DNA of 64,000 nucleotides. Source: Mycobacterium sp. IS-1496. Its GTDB lineage: Bacteria > Actinomycetota > Actinomycetes > Mycobacteriales > Mycobacteriaceae. The notes under the pieces are model-generated. The model saw only the letters and a list, made by a program, of their open reading frames with translations. It ran no database searches and was not told the DNA's origin. The translations under genes were made by a program, and so were the position numbers. The stretch lies in the NCBI RefSeq assembly GCF_001499995.1, contig NZ_LQIU01000075.1, forward strand, positions 108,614 through 172,613. The letters run 5' to 3'. Shown here piece after piece: positions 42,423 through 50,161 of the stretch (the stretch's first letter is position 1; every line of letters starts with the position of its first letter).

Positions 42423-43025
42423 TCACCGCCCACACAGCTTGACGGCGACGTCCTCCCAGGCGTCGGCCACCTCGTCGAGCGTGGCGCCGTCGGCGAGGCG
42501 GTGCTCGATGTAGTCGGCCTCGAGGAGGCCGGTGAGGGCGGAGGTCTGCGCGTCGAGGTCGCCGGTGGTGTCCGCCGACTGCAGCAGCATCCGGACGTGG
42601 GCGTGATGCAAGCGGAACGGTCCGGTGAATCGGGTCTGCGGGTCACGTCCGGCATCGGAGAGCAGGGCGTGGTGGCCGTGGACGAACGCGTGCCGGGCGC
42701 GTCCGTACGCCAGTAACCGGTCCAGCGGCGGGGCGCCGGGTCCGAGCGGCGGCGGCCCGAACAGGAAGGCCTGCTGCAGCGCCTTCTCGTCCTCGTCGAG
42801 CAGAACCATCATCAGACCGGCCCGGCTGCCGAAGCGGCGGAACAGCGTGCCCTTGCCGACGCCCGCGGCCGCGGCGATGGCGTCGGTGCTGACCGCACCG
42901 GCACCCCGTTCGGCGATCAGCCGGCGTGCAGCCTCGAGCAGCAGCAGGCGGTTGCGCGCGGCGTCCCCGCGCTCCTGCGGCGCATCGGTCAGCGGCAGCG
43001 GGGCCATCCGGTCGGGGGCGCTCAC
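42423..43025 (-). CDS. TetR-family repressor
   Basis: A 200-residue TetR regulator. The HTH region spans residues 22-70 (AVSTDAIAAAAGVGKGTLFRR), a close match to TetR proteins that use the GVGKGTLFRRF recognition helix. The ligand domain begins at the Pro/Gly-rich FLFGPPPLGPGAPPLD. The GTG at 43025 is used; an ATG at 43007 is possible. It is first in a three-gene unit with dinB and the ATPase gene, and divergent from an FMN reductase gene with a perfect palindrome between them. Confidence 0.88.
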   Translation of the reverse strand: MSAPDRMAPLPLTDAPQERGDAARNRLLLLEAARRLIAERGAGAVSTDAIAAAAGVGKGTLFRRFGSRAGLMMVLLDEDEKALQQAFLFGPPPLGPGAPPLDRLLAYGRARHAFVHGHHALLSDAGRDPQTRFTGPFRLHHAHVRMLLQSADTTGDLDAQTSALTGLLEADYIEHRLADGATLDEVADAWEDVAVKLCGR

Positions 43026-43054
43026 CTTGTCGACTGTAACCCGCCGGAATGAAT

Positions 43055-43068
43055 CGGACTGCAGTCCG
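43055..43068. promoter_or_regulatory. Probable TetR operator
   Basis: CGGACTGCAGTCCG, a perfect 14-bp palindrome in the 83-bp region between the TetR-dinB unit and the FMN reductase gene, 30 bases before the TetR start and 41 before the reductase. Confidence 0.65.
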
Positions 43069-43108
43069 GTTAGATGGAGGGCAACAGTGAGACGCGAAAG
43101 GAACTGAC

Positions 43109-43651
43109 ATGTCGGATGTGAACGTCCTGGTCCTCGTCGGCAGCCTGCGGAAGGCGTCGATCAACCGGCAGCTCGCCGAGGTGGCGGTCGACTCCGCTCC
43201 CGACGGCGTCACGCTGCGCGTCTTCGACGGCCTCGCCGAGGTGCCGTTCTACAACGAGGACCTCGACACCGACTCGGTGCCCGAGCCGGTGCGCGCGCTC
43301 CGCGCCGCGGCCGCGGGCGCCGACGCGGCGTTGGTGATCACGCCCGAATACAACGGCAGCATCCCGGCCGTGCTCAAGAACGCGATCGACTGGCTGTCGC
43401 GGCCGTGGGGCGACGGCGCGCTCAAGGACAAGCCGCTGGCGGTGGTGGGCGCCGCGCTCGGCCGCTACGGCGGGAAGTGGGCGCACGACGAGACCCGCAA
43501 GTCCTTCGGCATCGCGGGTGCGCGGGTGATCGAGGATCTCGAGCTGTCGGTACCGGCGTCGTCGTTCGACGGTGCGCACCCCCGCGAGAACACCGCTGTC
43601 GTCGCGGCCGTCGGCGACGTGATCGGAAAGCTCGTGGCCTCCATCGGGTGA
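43109..43651 (+). CDS. NADPH-dependent FMN reductase
   Basis: A 180-residue flavodoxin-fold reductase. LVGSLRKASINRQL near residue 9 binds the FMN phosphate, and VITPEYNGSIPAVLKNAIDW is the signature of the YieF/ArsH-like quinone and chromate reductase group. GGAACTGAC precedes the ATG. By position it is the counterpart of Rv3054c. Divergence from a TetR gene with a shared palindrome suggests induction by a redox-active or quinone-like compound; this is inference. A clear hairpin follows the stop. Confidence 0.9.
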   Translation: MSDVNVLVLVGSLRKASINRQLAEVAVDSAPDGVTLRVFDGLAEVPFYNEDLDTDSVPEPVRALRAAAAGADAALVITPEYNGSIPAVLKNAIDWLSRPWGDGALKDKPLAVVGAALGRYGGKWAHDETRKSFGIAGARVIEDLELSVPASSFDGAHPRENTAVVAAVGDVIGKLVASIG

Positions 43652-43672
43652 GTGATCGGACGGCCCGGTGAC

Positions 43673-43699
43673 CCCGATGCGTTTGCTGGGCGCATCGGG
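43673..43699. terminator. Terminator hairpin of the FMN reductase gene
   Basis: CCCGATGCG (43673-43681) pairs perfectly with CGCATCGGG (43691-43699) around a nine-base loop, 21 bases after the stop. No T-run follows. Confidence 0.7.
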
Positions 43700-43840
43700 A
43701 CGGCTCCGACCGCGGGCCGGTTGTCGGTGCCCGGTGGTAGACCTACCCATATATAGCGACACACCTCGCGTCCGGCGTGGCGACACGCCGTACGCATCGG
43801 TCCGCCGGAGCTTACGACCTGGGAATTCCATGAATGTTGT

Positions 43841-43888
43841 TCAGAACATCTTGTATCTGTCCGCGATGTCGGCCACTAGGTGTAGTGT
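43841..43888 (+). promoter_or_regulatory. Tandem NrdR-box-like sites upstream of nrdHIE
   Basis: Two 16-bp windows with centres 32 bp apart resemble the NrdR box acaCwAtATaTwGtgt: 43873-43888 (ACTA-GGTG-TAGT core, 12 of 16 positions) and 43841-43856 (11 of 16). Paired boxes an integral number of helical turns apart are the known NrdR arrangement. They lie in the 449-bp region before nrdH. Confidence 0.65.
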
Positions 43889-44100
43889 CTTGCCTACCGA
43901 CAGGCCACCAGGGTTCGGGGGCCGGCCGGAGCGCAGGAACCAGTGCAGTCGGCTATCCGGTCCGCCGGAGACGCACCCGGCCGACCAGGAATTTCCGGAG
44001 CCTGCGGACCGCTGAACAACGTAGCGGCACGAAGTACCGATGCAGTTGCCAGTCCGATTTGATCTCACTATCGCCGTTCGCGTAAGGAGCCGTACCGCAG
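43889..44100 (+). other. Long untranslated leader of nrdH
   Basis: About 210 bases between the NrdR boxes and the nrdH ATG contain no credible gene and several GC-rich self-complementary stretches. I could not fit a cobalamin riboswitch or other known leader class. AAGGAG stands 12 to 17 bases before the ATG. The region may be a structured 5' leader, or hold a second promoter. Confidence 0.4.
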
Positions 44101-44343
44101 ATGACCGTCACCGTGTACACCAAGCCCGCATGCGTGCAGTGCAACGCCACCTACAAGGCGCTGGACAAGCAGGGCATCGACTACGAGGTCGTGGACATCT
44201 CGCTCGACAGCGAGGCCCGCGACTACGTCATGGCGCTGGGTTACCTGCAGGCTCCCGTGGTGGTGGCCGGCAAGGACCACTGGTCGGGCTTCCGCCCGGA
44301 CCGGATCAAGGCGCTGTCCGGAGCGGTGGCGACGACCGCCTGA
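44101..44343 (+). CDS. nrdH: Glutaredoxin-like NrdH redoxin
   Basis: An 80-residue thioredoxin-fold redoxin that reduces the class Ib ribonucleotide reductase. The redox motif is CVQC at Cys11-Cys14, and WSGFRPDRI near the C-terminus is the NrdH hallmark. It is first in nrdH-nrdI-nrdE. Electrons come from thioredoxin reductase in known systems. NrdR-box-like pairs upstream suggest repression when dNTP/ATP levels are adequate. Confidence 0.97.
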   Translation: MTVTVYTKPACVQCNATYKALDKQGIDYEVVDISLDSEARDYVMALGYLQAPVVVAGKDHWSGFRPDRIKALSGAVATTA

Positions 44344-44383
44344 CGGGTACGCGGGTACTGCGGATCCGGCGGGAAGGACTGTG

Positions 44384-44848
44384 ATGGGCAACCTGGTGTA
44401 TTTCTCCAGCGTCTCGGAGAACACCCACCGCTTCATCGAGAAGTTGGGGTTGCCCGCGACCAGGATTCCCCTGCACGGCCGCATCGAGGTCGACGAACCC
44501 TACGTACTGGTGCTGCCCACCTACGGCGGCGGCCACGCGAACGGTCCCGATCCCGACGCCGGGGGTTACGTCCCCAAACAAGTCATCGCATTCCTCAACA
44601 ACGAACACAACCGGTCGTTGATCCGCGGCGTCATCGCCGCGGGCAACACCAATTTCGGCGCCGAGTTCGGCTACGCGGGCGACGTGGTGTCCCGCAAGTG
44701 CGGCGTTCCCTATCTCTACCGCTTCGAGCTGATGGGCACACAGGAGGACGTGCACGCCGTTCGAGCGGGACTGACTGATTTTTGGGCTGAATCTTCCCGG
44801 AAGGACCAACCGACGTGCCACCAACCGTCACAGCTGCAGAGCCTGTAA
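44384..44848 (+). CDS. nrdI: Flavodoxin-like NrdI
   Basis: A 154-residue flavodoxin-like protein required to assemble the dimanganese-tyrosyl cofactor of NrdF. It has YFSSVSENTHRF (FMN phosphate loop), VLPTYGGGHANG and AAGNTNFGAEFGYAGDV. The ATG at 44384 is preferred over a GTG three bases earlier because it has better spacing from GGGAAGGA. The last 34 bases overlap the start of nrdE in another frame, giving NrdI a short Gln/Ser-rich tail and coupling the two genes. Confidence 0.96.
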   Translation: MGNLVYFSSVSENTHRFIEKLGLPATRIPLHGRIEVDEPYVLVLPTYGGGHANGPDPDAGGYVPKQVIAFLNNEHNRSLIRGVIAAGNTNFGAEFGYAGDVVSRKCGVPYLYRFELMGTQEDVHAVRAGLTDFWAESSRKDQPTCHQPSQLQSL

Positions 44849-46983
44849 CCACCGGCGCGCACGCGCTCCCCGGGGAGACCGACTACCACGCGCTGAACGC
44901 GATGCTGAATCTGTACGACAAGGACGGCCGGATTCAGTTCGACAAGGACGTGCTCGCCGCCCGCGAGTACTTCCTGCAGCACGTCAACCAGAACACCGTC
45001 TTCTTCCACAATCAGGACGAGAAGCTCGACTACCTGATCCAGAAGGAGTACTACGAGCGCGAGGTCCTCGACCAGTACTCACGCAACTTCGTCAAGACGC
45101 TGCTCGATCGCGCCTACGCCAAGAAGTTCCGATTCCCGACCTTCCTCGGGGCGTTCAAGTACTACACCTCTTACACGCTCAAGACATTCGACGGGAAGCG
45201 CTACCTCGAGCGCTTCGAGGACCGCGTCGTGATGGTGGCGCTGACACTTGCCGCCGGTGACACCACGTTGGCCGAGAAGCTCGTCGACGAGATCATCGAC
45301 GGCCGGTTCCAGCCGGCCACGCCGACGTTCCTCAACTCCGGCAAGAAGCAGCGCGGTGAGCCGGTCAGCTGCTTCCTGCTGCGGATCGAGGACAACATGG
45401 AGTCGATCGGCCGCTCCATCAACTCGGCGTTGCAGCTGTCGAAGCGCGGTGGCGGAGTTGCGCTGCTGCTGAGCAACATCCGCGAACACGGCGCCCCGAT
45501 CAAGAACATCGAGAACCAGTCCTCGGGTGTCATCCCGATCATGAAGCTGCTCGAGGATTCGTTCTCCTACGCCAACCAGCTGGGCGCGCGGCAGGGTGCC
45601 GGCGCGGTGTACCTGCACGCCCATCACCCGGACATCTACCGGTTCCTCGACACAAAGCGCGAGAACGCCGACGAGAAGATCCGCATCAAGACGCTGTCGC
45701 TCGGTGTGGTGATCCCGGACATCACGTTCGAGCTGGCGAAGAAGAACGAGGACATGTACCTGTTCTCGCCGTACGACGTCGAGCGCGTGTACGGCCTGCC
45801 GTTCGCCGACATCTCGGTGACCGAGAAGTACTACGAGATGGTCGACGACAGCCGGATCCGCAAGACGAAGATCAAGGCGCGCGAGTTCTTCCAGACCCTG
45901 GCCGAGCTGCAATTCGAGTCGGGTTACCCGTACATCATGTACGAGGACACGGTGAACCGGTCGAACCCGATCGACGGGAAGATCACGCACTCGAATCTGT
46001 GCTCGGAGATCCTCCAGGTCTCGACGCCGTCGGAGTTCAACGACGATCTGTCCTACAAGAAGATCGGCAAGGACATCTCGTGCAACCTCGGCTCGCTGAA
46101 CATCGCCAAGGCGATGGACTCCCCGGACTTCGCGCAGACCATCGAGGTGGCCATCCGCGCGCTGACCGCGGTGAGCGACCAGACGTCGATCACCTCGGTG
46201 CCGTCGATCGAGCAGGGCAACAACGACTCCCACGCAATTGGGCTCGGGCAGATGAACCTGCACGGCTACCTGGCCCGCGAGCGGATCCTCTACGGGTCCG
46301 ACGAGGGCGTCGACTTCACGAACATCTACTTCTACACGGTGCTCTACCACGCACTGCGGGCGTCGAATCGCATTGCGATCGAACGCGGTACGCGCTTCAA
46401 GGGGTTCGAGCGCTCGAAGTACGCCTCGGGTGAGTTCTTCGACAAGTACACCGAGCAGCCGTGGGAGCCCAAGACCGAACGGGTCCGGCAGCTGTTCGCC
46501 GACGCGGGCATCCGGATCCCGAACCAGGACGACTGGAAGCGGTTGAAGGACTCGGTGCAGGCGCACGGCATCTACAACCAGAACCTGCAGGCCGTTCCGC
46601 CGACGGGGTCGATCTCCTACATCAACCACTCGACCAGCTCGATCCACCCGGTGGCGAGCAAGATCGAGATCCGCAAGGAAGGCAAGATCGGCCGCGTCTA
46701 CTATCCGGCGCCGTACCTGACGAACGACAACCTGGAGTACTACCAGGACGCGTACGAGATCGGCTACGAGAAGATCATCGACACCTATGCGGCGGCTACC
46801 CAGCACGTCGACCAGGGGCTGAGCCTGACGCTGTTCTTCAAGGACACCGCGACCACGCGCGACGTGAACAAGGCGCAGATCTACGCGTGGCGCAAGGGCA
46901 TCAAGACGCTGTACTACATCCGGCTGCGTCAAATGGCTTTGGAGGGAACAGAAGTCGAGGGTTGCGTCAGCTGCATGCTGTGA
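44815..46983 (+). CDS. nrdE: Class Ib ribonucleotide reductase, alpha subunit
   Basis: A 722-residue catalytic subunit that reduces ribonucleoside diphosphates. PATPTFLNSGKKQRGEPVSC holds the first active-site cysteine, NLCSEILQ the radical-region cysteine, and the C-terminal EGCVSCML the CxxC swapped with NrdH. The GTG at 44815 follows GGAAGGACC and overlaps nrdI. The protein is nearly collinear with M. tuberculosis NrdE apart from a roughly 28-residue N-terminal extension before MLNLYDKDGR, which an in-frame ATG could remove. Works with NrdF encoded 4 kb downstream. Confidence 0.97.
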   Translation: MPPTVTAAEPVTTGAHALPGETDYHALNAMLNLYDKDGRIQFDKDVLAAREYFLQHVNQNTVFFHNQDEKLDYLIQKEYYEREVLDQYSRNFVKTLLDRAYAKKFRFPTFLGAFKYYTSYTLKTFDGKRYLERFEDRVVMVALTLAAGDTTLAEKLVDEIIDGRFQPATPTFLNSGKKQRGEPVSCFLLRIEDNMESIGRSINSALQLSKRGGGVALLLSNIREHGAPIKNIENQSSGVIPIMKLLEDSFSYANQLGARQGAGAVYLHAHHPDIYRFLDTKRENADEKIRIKTLSLGVVIPDITFELAKKNEDMYLFSPYDVERVYGLPFADISVTEKYYEMVDDSRIRKTKIKAREFFQTLAELQFESGYPYIMYEDTVNRSNPIDGKITHSNLCSEILQVSTPSEFNDDLSYKKIGKDISCNLGSLNIAKAMDSPDFAQTIEVAIRALTAVSDQTSITSVPSIEQGNNDSHAIGLGQMNLHGYLARERILYGSDEGVDFTNIYFYTVLYHALRASNRIAIERGTRFKGFERSKYASGEFFDKYTEQPWEPKTERVRQLFADAGIRIPNQDDWKRLKDSVQAHGIYNQNLQAVPPTGSISYINHSTSSIHPVASKIEIRKEGKIGRVYYPAPYLTNDNLEYYQDAYEIGYEKIIDTYAAATQHVDQGLSLTLFFKDTATTRDVNKAQIYAWRKGIKTLYYIRLRQMALEGTEVEGCVSCML

Positions 46984-47004
46984 GTTGAGCTCCGCCCGAC
47001 GCGA

Positions 47005-47391
47005 TCAGCTCTCGTGAGCCTGTTCGGCCCGCTGCGCCTTGAGGCGTCGCTGTTCGCGCAGCACCTCCTGGTAGTTCTCGCGTTCGGCGACCAGCCACTC
47101 CGGTTTCTCCTCGAGCAGCTGATCGATCTGCTCGGTGGTGAGCGCACTCTCGACGCCGTTGCGCGCGAGAGCGGCGATCGAGACACCGAGCTTGGCCGCC
47201 ACGAGGTTCTTCGGATGCGGCCCGTTCTTGCGGAGGTCCTTGAGCCATTGCGGTGGATCCGCCTGCAGGGCGGCCAGTTCGGTGCGGGTGATCGGGTTCT
47301 CTTGGAACTCGGCCGGCGTCGCGGGCAAGTACACGTCCAGTTTCTTGGCCGCCGTGGCGGGCTTCATGGACTGCGCGTTCGGCCTGCTCAT
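47005..47391 (-). CDS. DUF5997-family protein
   Basis: A 128-residue hydrophilic protein of unknown function. KPATAAKKLDVYLPATPAEFQE followed by RTELAALQADPPQWLKDLRKNGPHPKN and VAAKLGVSIAALARNG is the pattern I associate with actinobacterial DUF5997. A helix-turn-helix-like segment (AAKLGVSIAALARNG) and a charged coiled tail (REQRRLKAQRAEQ) suggest nucleic-acid contact. It is divergent from the LysR effector-domain gene with 28 bases between starts. A TAAGCT six bases before the ATG suggests leaderless transcription. Confidence 0.75.
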   Translation of the reverse strand: MSRPNAQSMKPATAAKKLDVYLPATPAEFQENPITRTELAALQADPPQWLKDLRKNGPHPKNLVAAKLGVSIAALARNGVESALTTEQIDQLLEEKPEWLVAERENYQEVLREQRRLKAQRAEQAHES

Positions 47392-47419
47392 GGCACGAGC
47401 TTATCGGTAGCCTGAGGCG

Positions 47420-48142
47420 GTGGCTTCGTCCTCGCTGCCCTCGCTCACCCTCGGGTACGTCCCCGGCGGGACACCCGCGAAGTGGGCGCGGAAATGGGCG
47501 GAGCGCCACCCCGACGTTCCGCTGCACGTGCGCGCCGTCCCCGCGGCGGACGCGGCCGCCGAAGTGCGGGCCGGCACCGTCGACGTGGCGGTGCTCCGGT
47601 TACCGGCCGACACAACCGGGCTGGCACTGATTCCCCTCTACGAGGAGACGACGGTCGCCGTGGTGCCGACCGAGCACGTACTCACGGCCGCCGATGAGCT
47701 CACCACCGCGGACCTCGACGGCGAGCCCACGCTGCTGCCCCTCGACGACGTGCTCGCCTGGGCGGGCGCGCCCGGCACCCCGGTCGACCATCGGCCCGAA
47801 ACCACTGCAGAGGCAATAGAACTCGTCGCCGCAGGGATCGGTGTGCTCATCGTTCCGCAATCGCTGGCGCGGCTGTATCACCGCAAGGACCTCACCTACC
47901 GCCCGATCACCGACGCCCCCACCAGCACGGTGTCGCTGGCCTTTCCGGAGGGCCCGCAGCCGCCGCTGCTCGAGGAGTTCATCGGCATCGTGCGGGGTCG
48001 CAAGCCCGGATCGTCGCGCGGACAGGCCGAGCCGGCGCCGAAACGCACCGCACGGGAGAAGACCCTCGCCAAGCAGGCCGCCCGAGCCGCGGCGGGCAAG
48101 GTCGCCCGCAAACCCGGACGGGCCCAGCGCGGTCGGCGCTGA
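47420..48142 (+). CDS. LysR substrate-binding domain protein without HTH, with basic tail
   Basis: A 240-residue protein that begins directly with a LysR-type periplasmic-binding-like effector domain (TLGYVPGGTPAKWARKW through VSLAFPEGPQP) and lacks the N-terminal DNA-binding domain. The last 45 residues are rich in Lys, Arg and Ala (KRTAREKTLAKQAARAA, then VARKPGRAQRGRR), like histone H1 or HU tails. The GTG start has TAGCCT seven to twelve bases upstream, so the mRNA is probably leaderless. It is paired with a divergent DUF5997 gene; a joint function is likely but unknown. Confidence 0.78.
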   Translation: MASSSLPSLTLGYVPGGTPAKWARKWAERHPDVPLHVRAVPAADAAAEVRAGTVDVAVLRLPADTTGLALIPLYEETTVAVVPTEHVLTAADELTTADLDGEPTLLPLDDVLAWAGAPGTPVDHRPETTAEAIELVAAGIGVLIVPQSLARLYHRKDLTYRPITDAPTSTVSLAFPEGPQPPLLEEFIGIVRGRKPGSSRGQAEPAPKRTAREKTLAKQAARAAAGKVARKPGRAQRGRR

Positions 48143-48158
48143 CGCGCTCCGGAGCGCC

Positions 48159-48704
48159 TCAGCGCACGTGGTCAGACCAGAACGCGACCGTCGGCGCCGC
48201 GGTCGGCGGACCATCGGGCGCGGACAGCCTTGCGACGTAGTCGAGTAGGTCGGCGGCAACGACCCGGATGTCGTCCTGATAGATCGACAGCACCGGATGC
48301 CCCGACGAATCCGGTCCGGCGGGCAGGTAGCAGTGCGAGTGCACCGGCACCATTCGCGGCACCCGCACCAACTGGTACGCCGCGCTGCGCAGGGCGTCCT
48401 TCATGCGGGCCGGACGCTTGCCCCACCGGGCGTCCCAGAACTGCTTCCACTCCACCGCGAACAGGATGCCGTCGGCCGGTAGCCGCAGCTGCTTGTCGAG
48501 GTTTCGGTGTCCGTCCGCGCGCCAGTTAGGCCACGCCTCGCCGACCGGCAACCCGGTGGTCAGGAACTCCCGGTGATCGTCGGCGAAGGTGAACCCGAAC
48601 GACGACTCGACGCGGGCGACCTCGTCGTCGGACAGGCCCGGCGCCATCGCCACCGTGCCGTCTGCCATAAGGAGGTGTGCGGCGTCGGCGCCGAGTCCTG
48701 GCAT
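48159..48704 (-). CDS. SMI1/KNR4 (SUKH)-like domain protein
   Basis: A 181-residue soluble protein. The N-terminal LSDDEVARVESSFGFTFADDHREFLTTGLPVG is the typical start of a SUKH domain, followed by a LPADGILFAVEWKQFW strand and a C-terminal VHSHCYLPAG-SIYQDDIRVV core. SUKH proteins act as immunity proteins to secreted nucleases or as adaptor domains; no toxin gene lies nearby, so a housekeeping or unlinked role is as likely. Its stop is 16 bases from the convergent LysR-domain gene. Confidence 0.65.
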   Translation of the reverse strand: MPGLGADAAHLLMADGTVAMAPGLSDDEVARVESSFGFTFADDHREFLTTGLPVGEAWPNWRADGHRNLDKQLRLPADGILFAVEWKQFWDARWGKRPARMKDALRSAAYQLVRVPRMVPVHSHCYLPAGPDSSGHPVLSIYQDDIRVVAADLLDYVARLSAPDGPPTAAPTVAFWSDHVR

Positions 48705-48763
48705 GGCGCCAGGGTAGGGCCAGGACCGGCGCCTCGCCGAGCGCGCGGTCGGGCGGAAAAGAA

Positions 48764-48799
48764 GCGCCGGGTGCAGACCCGAAGGTCGGCACCCGGCGC
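48764..48799 (-). terminator. Intrinsic terminator of the reductase-family flavoprotein gene
   Basis: GCGCCGGGTGC (48764-48774) and its complement (48789-48799) enclose a second stem GACC/GGTC with a CGAA loop. Read on the minus strand, the stem is followed by a T-rich TTCTTTTCC, making this the most canonical terminator in the window. Confidence 0.8.
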
Positions 48800-48827
48800 G
48801 CGCCGATGACTCGGCGGGGCGGAAATC

Positions 48828-50009
48828 TCAGTACTTGTGCTGCGGGCCTTGCTCTTTCTTGTACAGCGCCTTGAGCATCCGGTCCCGGAAGAAGGCGTTG
48901 TCGATCAACTTGATGCCGGTGTTCGCGACAGCGGGGATGCCGGCCAGCTTGTGGAAGTAGCGGCCCCGCTTGTACTCCCGGCCCCACGCGGCTTCCATCC
49001 GCTGCGCGTAGTTGGTGAAGTCGTCCGGTCCGCCGTTGGTCAGCGCTGCGATCGCACACTCACCGGCGGCCAACCCGGACTCGAGGGCCTTGGAGATCCC
49101 CGCGCCCGACGCCGGCTTCCCCGCGCCGAGCGAGTCGCCGGTGAACAGCACGCCCGGACGCCACGGCGGCCACGCCGTGAAGCCCATGGGCAAGCGCCAC
49201 GCCCGCACGCTCTTGTTCTTCTTCAGTTCCTCGATCGGCGGCAGATCCCACTCGCGCGGCAGCGTGCGCAGGAATTCGCCGAGGAACTGGGTGGCGTTGA
49301 TCGACTGCCAGTTCTTGTAGCTGTTGACGTAGCCCAGGCCAATGTTGAAGATGCCGTCGCCCATCGGGAACACCCAGCCGTAACCGGGCAGCTGATCGCC
49401 CTGGAACGCGAGCTTGAGATAGATGTCGAGGCTGTCGGAGTCCGGCCGGTTGGCGTGCATCTCCGACCGGATCGCGATGGCCGAGTAGCCGTTGTACTGC
49501 GAATCGATCTTCAGCGCGCGCTTGATGGGGGAGTAGGCGCCGTCGGCGGCGATCACCGCATCGCCGTAGACCTTCTCGCCGCCCTTGAGCGTCACACCGA
49601 TCACCCGGCCGTTGGCGTCGAGTTCGGGGCCGGTGACCTCCGCGCCCTGGCGCACTTCCGCACCGGCGGACTCGGCGTGCTTGAGCAGCACGGTGTCCAG
49701 GTGGGTGCGGCTGACGGTGTGGCCGTGGTCGGGCATCCCGGGGCGTTTGGGGAAAGACAGCTCCCACTCGCTGGGACTGAAGACCGTCACGCGGTTGACC
49801 CGGTGGAAGGTGGCGACCTCGTCGGCCAGGCCCATCTTCTGCAGGTAGCTCACCGCCCGGGCGGTCAGGCCGTCGCCGCACGGTTTGTCGCGGGGGAACA
49901 CGGCCTTGTCCAGGACGACCACCTTGGCGCCGGTCTGCGCGGCCTGCCACGCGGCGGCCGAGCCCGAAGGGCCGCCACCTGCGATGACCAGGTCGTATCG
50001 CTGTGTCAT
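48828..50009 (-). CDS. Geranylgeranyl reductase-family FAD oxidoreductase
   Basis: A 393-residue FAD protein of the geranylgeranyl reductase family. The FAD loop is VIAGGGPSGSAAAW, then the family signature FPRDKPCGDGLTARA near residue 40, IAADGAYSPIK and GDSLGAGKPASGAGISKALESG. Mycobacterial relatives saturate isoprenoid chains, for example MenJ on menaquinone, so reduction of a polyprenyl group is the likely reaction. The ATG at 50009 is right before the Rossmann strand. It is divergent from a TetR gene with palindromes between, and ends at a strong terminator. Confidence 0.87.
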   Translation of the reverse strand: MTQRYDLVIAGGGPSGSAAAWQAAQTGAKVVVLDKAVFPRDKPCGDGLTARAVSYLQKMGLADEVATFHRVNRVTVFSPSEWELSFPKRPGMPDHGHTVSRTHLDTVLLKHAESAGAEVRQGAEVTGPELDANGRVIGVTLKGGEKVYGDAVIAADGAYSPIKRALKIDSQYNGYSAIAIRSEMHANRPDSDSLDIYLKLAFQGDQLPGYGWVFPMGDGIFNIGLGYVNSYKNWQSINATQFLGEFLRTLPREWDLPPIEELKKNKSVRAWRLPMGFTAWPPWRPGVLFTGDSLGAGKPASGAGISKALESGLAAGECAIAALTNGGPDDFTNYAQRMEAAWGREYKRGRYFHKLAGIPAVANTGIKLIDNAFFRDRMLKALYKKEQGPQHKY

Positions 50010-50030
50010 GAATCTCGTCTCGTCTGTGGG

Positions 50031-50058
50031 CTGTCGCGACAGATAGTACCCAAGGTAC
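50031..50058. promoter_or_regulatory. Palindromes between the flavoprotein and TetR genes
   Basis: CTGTCGCGACAG (50031-50042, perfect 12-bp palindrome) and GTACC-CAA-GGTAC (50046-50058) stand side by side in the 152-bp divergent region. Either may be the TetR operator. Confidence 0.5.
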
Positions 50059-50161
50059 GTCGTGGCGGCTGCGCGGGCGAGCGCCCCACCGGCCCGCCCG
50101 CAACACCGCCGCGGTGGGGTTCTGAGCAGGTCAGCGGCATCGAAGCGAGTACAGTGAGCGG

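Noticed and set aside
43032..43039. ACTGTAAC half-site near the TetR-dinB promoter
   Set aside because: Single arm only, and a better palindrome for the local TetR lies 17 bases away.
43889..44100. Cobalamin riboswitch or T-box in the nrdH leader
   Set aside because: None of the conserved boxes of either class could be fitted by eye; class Ib RNR is also not a usual target of B12 control.
45079..46932. Long open frame antisense to nrdE
   Set aside because: A high-GC mirror of a strongly conserved coding gene; its composition is that of an antisense shadow and it has no plausible start region.
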